A stretch of DNA of 64,000 nt, from assembly GCF_000025345.1 (NCBI RefSeq), contig NC_013757.1:2418001-2482000 (forward strand). Direction: 5' to 3'. Positions 36,180 through 44,122 of this stretch are shown here, in pieces (position 1 is the first letter of the stretch; each line of letters opens with the position of its first letter). Made by a program: the position numbers and the translations under genes. The notes beneath the pieces were generated by a model. The model saw only the letters and a program-made list of their open reading frames with translations, was not told the origin of the DNA and did no database searches. Origin of the DNA: Geodermatophilus obscurus DSM 43160. GTDB lineage: Bacteria; Actinomycetota; Actinomycetes; Mycobacteriales; Geodermatophilaceae.

Positions 36180-36674
36180 ATGGCGCAGCCCGCCCAACCA
36201 GGCCAGGAGGACCGGCCGGACGGCCCGCAGGACCGCGGCTGGACCCGCTGGCTGGCCGCCGGGACCTTCGTCCTCGGCCTCGTCGTCGGGGCGTTGCTCG
36301 TCGGGCTGCTCGGTCAGGCCCCACCCGTGCCGAGGTCCGCCCAGGAGGCGGCGTCCGCGCCGGCCGCTGGGCCGACGAGCACGGCCGGGCCGGCCGGCGG
36401 GGTCGGGATCGACCCGGGCTGCCTGCGGGCGCTCAACGCCGCGCAGGACATCGCGGCGACCGTCGACGACCTGGGCGCCGCCGCGGCGGCCCTGGACGCG
36501 GCCCGGCTCGACGAGGTGGTCCGCCGGCTCCAGCCGCTGCAGGCGCGGCTCGGCGCGGGCCGCGCCGCCTGCGAGGCGTCCGGGTCGCTGCCGACCGAGG
36601 GGGCCGAGCCGACCGAGGGGGCCGAGCCGACCGAGGGGGCCGAGCCGACCCCTCCTGCGTCACCGACTGCTTGA
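36180..36674 (+). CDS. Single-helix membrane protein with PTEGAE repeats, unknown function
   Basis: 164-residue protein: a polar N-terminus, one membrane helix (LAAGTFVLGLVVGALLVGLL, about 27-46), a Pro/Ala linker, a helical region with two cysteines (PGCLRALNAAQDI and RAACEAS) and three PTEGAE repeats from an 18-bp tandem. ATG 36180 follows GAGAGGA. The topology suggests the tail faces outside with a possible disulfide. Starts 91 bases divergent from the MMPL gene. No family recognised. Confidence 0.6.
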   Translation: MAQPAQPGQEDRPDGPQDRGWTRWLAAGTFVLGLVVGALLVGLLGQAPPVPRSAQEAASAPAAGPTSTAGPAGGVGIDPGCLRALNAAQDIAATVDDLGAAAAALDAARLDEVVRRLQPLQARLGAGRAACEASGSLPTEGAEPTEGAEPTEGAEPTPPASPTA

Positions 36675-36679
36675 GGACC

Positions 36680-36710
36680 GCCGGGGCGGGGAACCGGCCC
36701 CGCCGCCGGC
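36680..36710. terminator. Hairpin terminator between convergent genes, next to a diverged repeat
   Basis: Stem GCCGG-GGCGGGG with CCCCGCC-g-CCGGC, loop AACCGG, starting six bases after the stop at 36674. The following 36711-36741 (AAGGGTGGGAGAAGGATGGT...) contains GAAGGA-tgg-TCCTTC and resembles the AGAAGGACC/CCCACC words of the dispersed repeat in reverse orientation, so it may be a decayed copy. It would stop transcription from both sides. Confidence 0.6.
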
Positions 36711-36741
36711 CCTGCAAGGGTGGGAGAAGGATGGTCCTTCG

Positions 36742-37707
36742 TCAGCGGACGCGCAGCAGCACCTTGCCGGTGGCGCGGCGCTCATCGAGCTCGGTGACCG
36801 CCGCCGCGGCGTCGGCCAGGTCGTGCACGGTCCCGAGCACCGGGTCGAGGGCGCCGCGCTCGAGCAGCGGCTGCAGGTCACGCCACTGCTCCTGCACGTA
36901 GCCGGGCTCACCCGTCCAGAACGCGCCCCACCCGACGCCGACGACCGACACGTTGTTCAGCAGCAGCCGGTTGACCTTCACCGTGGGGATCTCCCCGCCG
37001 GTGAAGCCCAGCACCAGCAGCCGGCCCTCGCGGGCGAGGCTGCGCAGCGAGTCGGTGAACCGGTCGCCGCCCACCGGGTCGGCGACGACGTCGACGCCCC
37101 GGCCGCCGGTGAGCTCCTTGACCCGGTCGCGGAAGCCGTCGGCGAGCACGACCTCGTCGGCGCCGGCCGCCCGTGCGGCCCCGCCCTTGGCCTCGCTGGA
37201 CACCACCGCGAGCACGCGCGCGCCGTACGCCTTGGCCAGCTGGATGCCCGCCGTCCCCAGGCCGCCGGCGGCGCCGTGCACCAGCACCGTCTCGCCCTCG
37301 CGCAGCTGACCGCGGCGGCGGAGCGCGAAGTGCATGGTCAGGTAGTTCATCGGCAGCGCCGCGCCCTGCTCGAAGCTCACGCCGTCGGGCAGCGGGAAGA
37401 CGAAGCCGGGATCGACGGCCGCCACCTCGGCGAAGCCGCCGAAGCCGGGGAAGGCCGCCACCCGCCGACCGGGTTGCAGGCCGCTGCCCGCGGGAGCGCT
37501 GCGCACCGTCCCGGCCACCTCGCTGCCGGGCACGAACGGCAGCGGCGGCTTGATCTGGTACTGCCCGCGGCTGAGCAGCACCTCGGGGAACGTCACGCCC
37601 GCGACGTGCACGTCGATCAGCACCCCGCCGTCCGAGTCGGGCTCGGGGACGTCGACGACCGAGATGGCCGAGGGACCGTCGAGGGTGGCGATCTGGGCTG
37701 CGCGCAC
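36742..37707 (-). CDS. Zinc-independent NADPH:quinone oxidoreductase (MDR family)
   Basis: 321-residue medium-chain reductase. GroES-like N-terminal domain with PFVPGSEVAGTVRSAPAG; Rossmann motif VLVHGAAGGLGTAGIQLAKA near residue 146; DVVADPVGGDRFTDSLRSLA follows. Zinc-binding cysteines are absent, so it belongs to the quinone oxidoreductase/crotonyl reductase-like branch. GTG 37707 follows AGGAGG by three to four bases. Single gene. Electron acceptor could be a quinone or an enone. Confidence 0.88.
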   Translation of the reverse strand: MRAAQIATLDGPSAISVVDVPEPDSDGGVLIDVHVAGVTFPEVLLSRGQYQIKPPLPFVPGSEVAGTVRSAPAGSGLQPGRRVAAFPGFGGFAEVAAVDPGFVFPLPDGVSFEQGAALPMNYLTMHFALRRRGQLREGETVLVHGAAGGLGTAGIQLAKAYGARVLAVVSSEAKGGAARAAGADEVVLADGFRDRVKELTGGRGVDVVADPVGGDRFTDSLRSLAREGRLLVLGFTGGEIPTVKVNRLLLNNVSVVGVGWGAFWTGEPGYVQEQWRDLQPLLERGALDPVLGTVHDLADAAAAVTELDERRATGKVLLRVR

Positions 37708-37882
37708 GGGTCCTCCTGCACGGTGGGCTACGGGACCGCGAGCTTGTCAGAGCGGGTGACCGGCGTCGTAGCGAGGTGGGGCGGGGGAGAGGTCCGCCAC
37801 GCCCGGCGCCGGGGCCTCGGATGTGTCCGGGGCGCGGGCGCCACACGGGGGTCTCGACCGCAGATCCGCAGGTGACCGGCGG

Positions 37883-38050
37883 TCAGCCCTGCGGGCTCTC
37901 CGGACCGACCGCCGGGGCGGCGCCACCCAGCTCCCCGCTCTGCGTCGACTCGGCGTCCTCGGGGCGGGGCACGCGCGGGTCGTCGGGGAGCGGAGGAGCG
38001 GTCTCCAGCGGGCCGTCGACGTCGCGCGGCGGGGTGTTCTCGGTGTCCAT
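37883..38050 (-). CDS. Small acidic Pro-rich protein, unknown function
   Basis: 55 residues from ATG 38050 (MDTENTPPRDVDGPLETAP to the end), predicted disordered, rich in Pro, Glu and Asp. No ribosome binding site is obvious. The coding pattern (third-base GC bias, acidic composition) resembles similar tiny genes annotated in related actinobacteria. Could be spurious. Confidence 0.4.
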   Translation of the reverse strand: MDTENTPPRDVDGPLETAPPLPDDPRVPRPEDAESTQSGELGGAAPAVGPESPQG

Positions 38051-38142
38051 GACGCCGGGGTACCCCGGAACTGCCCGGTCCTCGCGGGCGGACCGCACGT
38101 CATCCGGAGCCGCTCCGTGGCGCCGTCCGTCGGGGGTGCGGG

Positions 38143-38679
38143 CTACCCGCCGACCAGCCGCCGCAGCCGGCGGGCCGGCGCCTGGACGGCCCGCAGGGCC
38201 AGTCGCACCGGCAGGGTCGCGAGGGTCGAGCCCACCCGCACGCTCAGGCGCCAGAGGTCGGCGTAGTCCGGCGGCCGGGGCGCGGCCGGCGTGGGGTCGG
38301 CGGGGGGCGGCGTCGCGGGCACGATCAGGTCGACCGTCGTCCGGCGGCGGGTGCTGCGCAGCGACTCGAACGACGGGATGCTCGGCGCATCGGGCGACTC
38401 CTCGTCGTCCGCCCCGGGCTCCGCGAGGGGCAGCTGCGCGGAGGCGGGGCTCGGTCGGCCTGCGGAGGGACGGCCGGGCGGCTCCGGCACGACGCGGCGG
38501 ATGGCAGCGATGCTGCCCGGGCCCAGCCCGTTGACCGCGACGAGCTCCGCCCGGGTGAGGGCGGCGAGCTGCGCGGTCGTGGTGATCCCGGCCCGGGCCA
38601 GCGCAGTCACCGCTCGCGTGGGCAGGCCCAGGTCGCTGACGGTCTCGCCGGGCGCGGTCCCCGGTGACGTGGTCGGCAT
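38143..38679 (-). CDS. Helix-hairpin-helix protein resembling the RNA polymerase alpha C-terminal domain
   Basis: 178-residue protein. Residues 15-65 (LGLPTRAVTALARAGITTTA, ELVAVNGLGPGSIAAIRRVV) match the HhH arrangement of RpoA-CTD, which binds UP-element DNA and regulators. The rest is a Pro-rich linker and an amphipathic, Arg-rich C-terminus (WRLSVRVGSTLATLPVRLAL). ATG 38679 is taken as start; TTG 38688 also lies in frame. Possible DNA-binding or structural role; it is far too short to be RpoA. Diverges from a lipase-like gene. Confidence 0.65.
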   Translation of the reverse strand: MPTTSPGTAPGETVSDLGLPTRAVTALARAGITTTAQLAALTRAELVAVNGLGPGSIAAIRRVVPEPPGRPSAGRPSPASAQLPLAEPGADDEESPDAPSIPSFESLRSTRRRTTVDLIVPATPPPADPTPAAPRPPDYADLWRLSVRVGSTLATLPVRLALRAVQAPARRLRRLVGG

Positions 38680-38768
38680 GGTGTCCAACCTAGGGGCGAC
38701 CGCCGCACGGCACCGGACCAGGTCTCCTGCAGGATGCGCAGGCAGTTCGCACCCTGGAGGCCCTCGTG

Positions 38769-39629
38769 ATGACCGCTGCCCGTCCCGGCGGGACCCCGCG
38801 CCCCACGCACACCGAGGGCACGCTGTCCTCCGGTCAGTACCGGCAGGCCTGGACCGTCGAGGACCCGGTCGGCGCGGTCGTCCTGGTGCACGGGGCCCAC
38901 GAGCACGGCGGCCGCTACCGGCACGTGGCCGAGCATCTGGCCGCCGCGGGGTACGCCTGCCACGCCGTCGACCACCCCGGCCACGGCCGCTCGCTGGGCC
39001 GGCGCGGCAACATCGGGAGCATGGCCGCCGCCGTCGACGGCGTGGCCGAGCTCGTGCGGATCGCCGGCGATCAGCACCCTGGAGTCCCGCTGTTCGTCTA
39101 CGGGCACAGCCTGGGCGGGCTGATCGCCCTGCAGTACCTCACCGGGACGCCGGACGCCCGGGTCGCCGGTGCGGTCCTCTCCGCGGCGGCGCTGGACACC
39201 AGTGCCGCCAACCTCGCCCAGAAGGTCGTGGCGCCGCTGCTGTCCCGGGTCCTGCCCGACCTCGGCGTCCTCCGGCTCGAGGCCGAGGCGGTCAGCCGGG
39301 ACCCCGAGGTGGTCCGCGACTACCGCACCGACCCGCTGAACCACACCGGGAAGATGGTCGCCCGGACCGGCGCCGAGCTGATGAGCACCGCGCTGGCCAT
39401 GCCCCGGCGGCTGCCCTCGCTCACCATGCCGCTGCTCGTGCTGCACGGCACCGCCGACCGGCTCGTCCCGCCGGCCGCGAGCGAGGTCGTGCGCGCGCAC
39501 GCCGGCTCTCCCGACCTGACCCTCAGGGTCTACGACGGGCTCTTCCACGAGCCGCACAACGAGCCGGAGAAGGACGACGTCCTGGCCGACGTCGTCGCCT
39601 GGCTCGACGCCCACCGCCCGCCGTCCTGA
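38769..39629 (+). CDS. Alpha/beta hydrolase, monoacylglycerol lipase type
   Basis: 286-residue serine hydrolase of the Hydrolase_4 (lysophospholipase) group. VVLVHGAHEHGGRYRHVAEH is the classic N-terminal motif, DHPGHGRSLGRRG follows, nucleophile elbow VYGHSLGGLIAL, acid in LHGTADRLVPP, His in DGLFHEPHNEPEKDDV. Start is ATG 38769 or the adjacent GTG 38766; GGAGG lies eight or five bases upstream. Probably releases fatty acids from monoglycerides in the cytoplasm. No partner genes. Confidence 0.88.
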   Translation: MTAARPGGTPRPTHTEGTLSSGQYRQAWTVEDPVGAVVLVHGAHEHGGRYRHVAEHLAAAGYACHAVDHPGHGRSLGRRGNIGSMAAAVDGVAELVRIAGDQHPGVPLFVYGHSLGGLIALQYLTGTPDARVAGAVLSAAALDTSAANLAQKVVAPLLSRVLPDLGVLRLEAEAVSRDPEVVRDYRTDPLNHTGKMVARTGAELMSTALAMPRRLPSLTMPLLVLHGTADRLVPPAASEVVRAHAGSPDLTLRVYDGLFHEPHNEPEKDDVLADVVAWLDAHRPPS

Positions 39630-39742
39630 CCGCTCGCCGGCCGCCGGCGGGGGATCGGGACGTGACGACGGCTACACCGCCGCGAAACGCCGTGACGACC
39701 TGCGGCGCGCCGTCCTCAGGCGTGCATGTGACCGGCGTCACG

Positions 39743-39771
39743 ACGACATTGCACATGACTGCACGTAGCGT
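39743..39771 (+). promoter_or_regulatory. Possible sigma-A-like promoter of riboswitch 1
   Basis: ACGACA (39743-39748), 17-base spacer, TAGCGT (39766-39771), about 50 bases before the aptamer. Matches the housekeeping consensus in 4 of 6 bases at -35. Weak on its own; position supports it. Confidence 0.4.
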
Positions 39772-39819
39772 TTCGTGTGCGCTCAGCAAAGGAGAGCGCG
39801 GCGCCGGTCCGCCAAACCC

Positions 39820-39984
39820 TGCCCACCGGTCGCCATCCCGTTCCCAGGGCAGGGGTGGGGGACCCACGACCACGGCGCGCCGCACCCGAGTCCGCGACTC
39901 GGGCGGGCCCGTCTCGGGGTGAAGCCGCGGACCGCGGCCGGGCACCGATCGCCCGAACCCGACAGCTGACCTCGCCGGCGGTGA
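39820..39984 (+). promoter_or_regulatory. c-di-AMP riboswitch (ydaO-yuaA type), copy 1
   Basis: Aptamer upstream of the LysM/M15-like gene. Conserved ydaO words in order: GGGGGACCCA (39857-39866), GGGGTGAA (39916-39923) and CCCGAACCCGACAGCTGACC (39952-39971). P1 can form between CACCG (39824-39828) or CGCC (39831-39834) and CGGTG/GGCG around 39977-39983. In actinobacteria this class senses c-di-AMP and controls wall hydrolases. The 3' strand of P1 runs directly into a hairpin that covers the start codon region. Confidence 0.9.
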
Positions 39985-39996
39985 TCGGAGATCACC
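39980..39996 (+). promoter_or_regulatory. Start-site hairpin, probable translational expression platform of riboswitch 1
   Basis: GGTGATC (39980-39986), loop GGA, GATCACC (39990-39996), ending one base before ATG 39997. The only plausible ribosome binding site, CGGAG, lies in the loop and right arm. The left arm shares bases 39980-39983 with P1, so the two structures exclude each other. Confidence 0.6.
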
Positions 39997-40863
39997 ATGG
40001 CCAAGCACCGCGCACCCCGCTATGTCCGCACCAAGAAGGTCCTCGCCAAGGCCCCGGTCGCAGCCGGCGCCACGGTCGTCGGCTTCGGCGTCCTGAGCTC
40101 CCCGGCCCAGGCCTTCGCCGGGACCACCGTCCTCGCCCACGCCGTCGAGGTCCCCGCCGCGACGCCGGCCGCGAACAGCGGCACCGCCGCTCCTGAGGCC
40201 GACCACACCGTCGAGCACGGTGACACGATCGCGAAGATCGCCGCCGCCCACGGCCAGTCGTGGCGCGAGCTGTACCAGCGCAACGCCGGCGTCATCGGCG
40301 CCGACCCGAACCGGATCCTCCCGGGGCAGGTCCTGCTCACCGCCGGCTCGGCCGCCGCCCACGCGGCTCCGGCCGCCCCGGCTCCCATCGCCGGCTCGGC
40401 CGGGAACGCGGCGCCCGCGGCGGCGGTCGCCCCGCTCGCGGCGGTGGCTCCGGCGCCCGCGGCGGCTCCGGCTCCCGTGGCCGCGGCGGCCTCGGCTGCC
40501 ACCGCGCGCATCACCAACAGCGCCGGCGACGTGGCCCCGCAGGTGCGGGCCGCGGCCAACCGGGTGGTCAGCGAGGTGCCCGGCGCCGACTCGATCACCA
40601 TCGGCGGCACCCGGGCGAGCGCGACCGACCCGAACGGCCACCCGTCCGGCCTGGCGCTGGACTACATGGTCGGTTCCGACTCCGCTCTCGGGGACGCGAT
40701 CGTGGCCTTCCACATCGCCCACTGGGACGAGCTGGGCGTCGAGTACGTCATCTGGGAGCAGCGGATCCTGACCTCGCCGACCGGCGCGTGGAAGGCCATG
40801 GCCGACCGCGGCAGCGCCACGGCGAACCACATGGACCACCCGCACGTGAACTACGTCGGCTGA
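39997..40863 (+). CDS. Secreted LysM protein with C-terminal M15-like (ARB-07466-type) domain
   Basis: 288-residue exported protein: basic N-terminus and signal region ending near AQAFAG, a LysM peptidoglycan-binding domain (HTVEHGDTIAKIAAAHGQSW, then NRILPGQVLL, about 69-112), an Ala/Pro linker, and a C-terminal domain (about 167-288). That domain carries HPSGLALDYM and HMDHPHVNY, the His-x(6)-Asp and terminal His-x-His spacing of M15-type zinc carboxypeptidases. Likely peptidoglycan binding and cleavage; catalysis is inferred. Controlled by the c-di-AMP riboswitch upstream. A paralogue with the same C-domain and riboswitch lies at 46179. Confidence 0.85.
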   Translation: MAKHRAPRYVRTKKVLAKAPVAAGATVVGFGVLSSPAQAFAGTTVLAHAVEVPAATPAANSGTAAPEADHTVEHGDTIAKIAAAHGQSWRELYQRNAGVIGADPNRILPGQVLLTAGSAAAHAAPAAPAPIAGSAGNAAPAAAVAPLAAVAPAPAAAPAPVAAAASAATARITNSAGDVAPQVRAAANRVVSEVPGADSITIGGTRASATDPNGHPSGLALDYMVGSDSALGDAIVAFHIAHWDELGVEYVIWEQRILTSPTGAWKAMADRGSATANHMDHPHVNYVG

Positions 40864-40871
40864 CGCACCAC

Positions 40872-40970
40872 GGCCCCGTCCGGCCCCCTGGCGGGCACCG
40901 CCCCGAGCTCGCGAGGGGTGGGGAGCAGGGGTCCTTCTGCCGAGCCGGCGAGGGTGGGGAGGACGGGGCC
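40872..40970. repeat. Dispersed hairpin repeat, copy C (compound)
   Basis: Bounded by GGCCCCGTCC (40872-40881) and GGACGGGGCC (40961-40970), an exact 10-bp inverted pair. Read on the minus strand the inner part is CAGAAGGACCCCTGCTCC... with CCCCACCCCTCGC and a CCCCTG/CAGGGG stem, like copies A and B. It sits between two convergent genes, eight bases after one stop and two bases before the other, as a bidirectional terminator would. Confidence 0.75.
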
Positions 40971-40972
40971 TC

Positions 40973-41125
40973 TCAGAGGAGCTCGTCCAGGTCGTCGGGT
41001 CCGGGCCCGGTGCCGCCCGAGTCGCGGAGGGGAGAGGTGTCGGGCACGTCGTCCTCGGGCGGCTCGGGTGCGACCGGCCCCTCCGAGTACAGGGTGCTCG
41101 GGTCCCGCGGGTCCATCTCGCTCAT
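40973..41125 (-). CDS. Small acidic protein, unknown function
   Basis: 50 residues (MSEMDPRDPSTLYSEGPVAP to DDLDELL), acidic and probably disordered. ATG 41125 overlaps the stop of the gene upstream (ATGA), which supports it being translated. Similar short acidic genes follow membrane-protein genes in related genomes, but I recognise no family. Confidence 0.5.
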   Translation of the reverse strand: MSEMDPRDPSTLYSEGPVAPEPPEDDVPDTSPLRDSGGTGPGPDDLDELL

Positions 41126-41421
41126 GGGAACAGGGTGCCCCGCGGGGCCGTGGGGAACCGCGTGCTGACGGCCAGGTACCGCTCGGCGACCAGCAGGTTG
41201 GGCACCCAGGCCGGGAAGGGCACCAGCTGGTAGGCGCGCTCGAAGGCCACCTGGTCCGGGACCCCGGCCAGTGCGACCTGCCCCGTGACCAGGACGGCCA
41301 GCCACAGCCGGAGGGTGACCGCGGCGTAGGTGCCGACCAGGGGCGTACGGCATCGGTGGGGACGCCGCCGGTCCCGCCGCCGCCTCGCCTCAGCGGGCCG
41401 GGACCCCGGCCACCCGGGCAC
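41122..41421 (-). CDS. Small hydrophobic protein, unknown function
   Basis: Up to 99 residues from GTG 41421, which lies 32 bases inside the end of the MFS gene. The convincing part is residues 30-99: one hydrophobic segment (AAVTLRLWLAVLVTGQVALA) and QVAFERAYQLVPFPAWVPNLL. The first 30 residues (Arg-rich) look non-coding, so the true start may be an unusual codon or a small indel may be present. Coupled by ATGA to the next gene. Confidence 0.45.
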   Translation of the reverse strand: MPGWPGSRPAEARRRRDRRRPHRCRTPLVGTYAAVTLRLWLAVLVTGQVALAGVPDQVAFERAYQLVPFPAWVPNLLVAERYLAVSTRFPTAPRGTLFP

Positions 41422-42808
41422 CCGGTAGGCCCGGCGCCGACCGGTTGGGCCGCTGGCGGCCGGCCAGCCCGGCGACCACGGCGGTCAGCGCACAGACGGC
41501 TGCGCCGATTCCCGCGAGCGTGGTGTAGCCGCTGCCGGACGGGGCCGCGCCCGGACCCGCCGTGGCGCCGGCGAGCACGGTCGCGGTCAGCGCGCTCCCG
41601 ACGGCGAAGCCCACGTACCGCAGCACCTGGTTGAGGCTCATCGCGCTGCCGGTCTCCGACGGCGGGACGGCGGCGACCACCAGCGCCGGGAAGGCCGCGA
41701 AAGCGGCACCGACACCGAATCCGGCCACCGCCATGACCAGGAAGAGCTGCCAGAGCTCGGTGCGCAGGACCGCGAACAGCACGAACGCGCACCCCTGCAC
41801 CAGCGCGGCCACCGGGAGGACCAACCGCGGGCGGGCGCGGGCGGTCAGCCGGCCGGCGACCACGCTCGCCGCCGAGAACGGCAGCAGCACCAGCCCGGCG
41901 ACCACGATCGAGGTACCGAGGCCCGCGCCGGGCGACGCCGGGGCCTGTGCCAGGACCGGCACCGCGGTGAGCAGCAGGTAGTTGGACAGCCCCACGAGCA
42001 GCGCCGCCGAGTGCGCGGAGAACGCCACCCGTCCGCGGGCGAGCCGCACGTCGACCAGCGGGTGCGGCGTCCGGGCCTCCCAGACCACCCAGGCGCCCAG
42101 TGCCACCACCGAGCCGCCGGCCGTCGCCAGCAGCAGCGGCGACGTCCAGCCCCACGTCTCGGCCTGGCCCAGCGCGACCAGCAGCCCCGCCAGCCCGGCG
42201 CCGAGGAGCAGTGCCCCGACGACGTCGAGGGGGTGGCGCGGAGCGGCGGCCGAGGGCGGCAGGACCGCGGCCGAGGCGGCGAGGGCGGCGGCGCTGACGG
42301 CGGCGCCGGCCCAGAACGCGGCGTGCACCCCGCCCAGCTCGGCCACGAGGCCGGCGAGCGGGTAGCCGAGCCCGACGCCGGCGACCACGGTGATGGACAG
42401 CGCGGCGATGGTGGAGCGCGACCGTTGCCCGGTCAGCGCCTCGCGTGCGGTGGCGATGGCCAGCGGGGTGAGCCCGAGCCCCACGCCCTGCAGCGCGCGG
42501 CCGGCGATCAGCCAGCCCAGACCCAGGGGGAGCGCGGCCAGCACGCCGCCGGCGGTGACCACGGCCAGGACGGCGAGGACGACCGTCCGCCGGTGCGGAC
42601 CGTCGCCGAGCCGGCCCACCACCGGGGTCGCCACCGCCCCCACCAGCAGGGTGACGGTCAGCGACCACTGGGCGTTCGGCAGCGACGTCCCCATGGTCTC
42701 GGCGATCGCCGGGACCAGCGGGGCGCCGAGGCTGCTGATGACGGCGACGACCGTCCCGACGAAGACCAGCACCGGGACGAGGGCGCGAGGGGACCGGGCG
42801 ACCGTCAT
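41390..42808 (-). CDS. MFS transporter, DHA2-like (14 TM)
   Basis: 472-residue permease. ATG 42808. TM1 LVPVLVFVGTVVAVISSLGA; ETMGTSLPNAQWSLTVTLLV; motif A-like GRLGDGPHRRTVVL; GVGLGLTPLAIATAREAL; SITVVAGVGLGYPLAGLV (motif C area). About 14 membrane segments as in multidrug exporters. Overlaps the next small gene. A MetX-like gene precedes it in the same direction but is separated by a strong terminator, so they are probably independent. Drug/compound export; substrate unknown. Confidence 0.87.
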   Translation of the reverse strand: MTVARSPRALVPVLVFVGTVVAVISSLGAPLVPAIAETMGTSLPNAQWSLTVTLLVGAVATPVVGRLGDGPHRRTVVLAVLAVVTAGGVLAALPLGLGWLIAGRALQGVGLGLTPLAIATAREALTGQRSRSTIAALSITVVAGVGLGYPLAGLVAELGGVHAAFWAGAAVSAAALAASAAVLPPSAAAPRHPLDVVGALLLGAGLAGLLVALGQAETWGWTSPLLLATAGGSVVALGAWVVWEARTPHPLVDVRLARGRVAFSAHSAALLVGLSNYLLLTAVPVLAQAPASPGAGLGTSIVVAGLVLLPFSAASVVAGRLTARARPRLVLPVAALVQGCAFVLFAVLRTELWQLFLVMAVAGFGVGAAFAAFPALVVAAVPPSETGSAMSLNQVLRYVGFAVGSALTATVLAGATAGPGAAPSGSGYTTLAGIGAAVCALTAVVAGLAGRQRPNRSAPGLPGARVAGVPAR

Positions 42809-42973
42809 GACGCCCAGGGTCCCAGCTCGTTGCGCCACCCAACGAGCGCGGAGCCGACGCCGCAGACGTCCTAGACATCTGTTGCGGAGTCGTTCCGTTG
42901 ACCGCATGCTCTCCGTGGGCGGAGCCCCGGGGCTCCCTCGGGTGTGCTCCGCCCGCCAGCTCCTGCAGGTCCG

Positions 42974-43007
42974 CGCACCGGTCGTCCCGCCCGGGACGAC
43001 CGGTGCG
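42974..43007 (-). terminator. Strong hairpin terminator after the MetX-like gene
   Basis: Perfect 16-bp arms CGCACCGGTCGTCCCG (42974-42989) and CGGGACGACCGGTGCG (42992-43007) with a two-base centre, seven bases past the stop at 43015. No T tract, as usual for very GC-rich actinobacteria. Confidence 0.75.
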
Positions 43008-43014
43008 ACGCTGC

Positions 43015-44052
43015 TCAGGCGGGACGGTCGAGCAGGTCCCGCAGCGTCCGGTCGACGACGGCGTTGTCGGCGGCGTTCATCCCGAGACCGGCGAAGTGCC
43101 CCCAGATCGTGTCGAGCACCCGGACCTCGCCCTGGGGGATGAACTGCGAGGCCCACTGCTCGTCCTCGGGCGGGAAGTAGAGGTCGGTCCGGGCGGGCAT
43201 GGCCACGACGGGGCAGCGGATCGAGCGCAGCGCCGCCTCGGTGTCCCCGTCGAAGCCCGGGGTCCGGCCGACATCCCCCTGCTCCCAGGTCCACAGCATC
43301 GCCAGCAGGTTGTTCGGGTCCCGGTCCTCGTCGAGCCAGAAGCCCTCCCAGAAGCCGACCAGGAAGTCCTCGAGCGAGGAGTGGCCCATGTCCCGGTACG
43401 CGCGCTCCCAGTAGAAGGCCTGGGACAGCCCCCACCCGGCGTAGATCCGGGCGAAGACCCGCATGCCGGCGGTCGGGCGCGCGTCGGGGGAGTACTCCCC
43501 GCCCCGGAAGGCCGGGTCGAGCGTGAGGGCGGCACGCAGGCTCTTGATGAACACCTGGTTGTGCTCGCTCGTGCGGCTGGAGCCGACGATGGGAGCGGCC
43601 CGCTTCACCATCTCGGGGTGGCTGACCGCCCACTGGTAGGTCTGCCCGGCGCCCATGGAGGAGCCCAGCACCAGCTCGATCGACTCGATGCCCCACTGCT
43701 GCGTGAGCAGGCGGTGCTGGGCCTCGACCTGGTCGTGGAAGGTGACCGGCGGGAAGTGCGGGCCGTCGAAGGGGGGAGGAGTGGTGCTCGGGGACGTGGA
43801 GAGCCCGTTGTTCAGCTGGTTCGGGACGACGATGAAGTACTTCGCCGGGTCGCAGGCCAGACCCGGCCCGATCGACCACTCGTTGGCGTCGTGCCAGGCG
43901 CTGAACCAGGTGGGGTGCACGATGACGTTGGACCGGTCGGCGTCCAGGGTCCCGTACGTCTTGTAGGCCAGCTGCGCCCCGCGCAGTGTCCCTCCGCTCT
44001 GCAACGGCAGGTCGCCGAGGTCGAACAGCTGGTGGTCCGTGGGTGCGGGCAC
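43015..44052 (-). CDS. MetX-like alpha/beta-fold protein (homoserine O-acetyltransferase family)
   Basis: 345-residue member of the MetX clan. TLRGAQLAYKTYGTLD at the N-terminus, IGPGLACDPAKYFIVVPNQL, nucleophile elbow GSSMGAGQTYQWA with Ser, and an acid/base pair toward the end (PARTDLYFPP; TIWGHFAGLG). The true MetX words for homoserine binding (HALTGSSH, SMGGMQ) are changed, so it is better regarded as a hydrolase or acyltransferase of unknown substrate. GTG 44052 follows GGGAGGAG. Ends at a strong terminator. Confidence 0.8.
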   Translation of the reverse strand: MPAPTDHQLFDLGDLPLQSGGTLRGAQLAYKTYGTLDADRSNVIVHPTWFSAWHDANEWSIGPGLACDPAKYFIVVPNQLNNGLSTSPSTTPPPFDGPHFPPVTFHDQVEAQHRLLTQQWGIESIELVLGSSMGAGQTYQWAVSHPEMVKRAAPIVGSSRTSEHNQVFIKSLRAALTLDPAFRGGEYSPDARPTAGMRVFARIYAGWGLSQAFYWERAYRDMGHSSLEDFLVGFWEGFWLDEDRDPNNLLAMLWTWEQGDVGRTPGFDGDTEAALRSIRCPVVAMPARTDLYFPPEDEQWASQFIPQGEVRVLDTIWGHFAGLGMNAADNAVVDRTLRDLLDRPA

Positions 44053-44122
44053 GGCAACTCCTCCCAGGTGAAGCGTCGCCAGCCTGCTCGTCCTCCGCGA
44101 GGAGCCGCAAGCCGGACGTGGC

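Noticed and set aside
43015..44052. True MetX (homoserine O-acetyltransferase)
   Set aside because: Substrate-binding words of MetX are altered and no methionine genes are adjacent, so only family membership is claimed.
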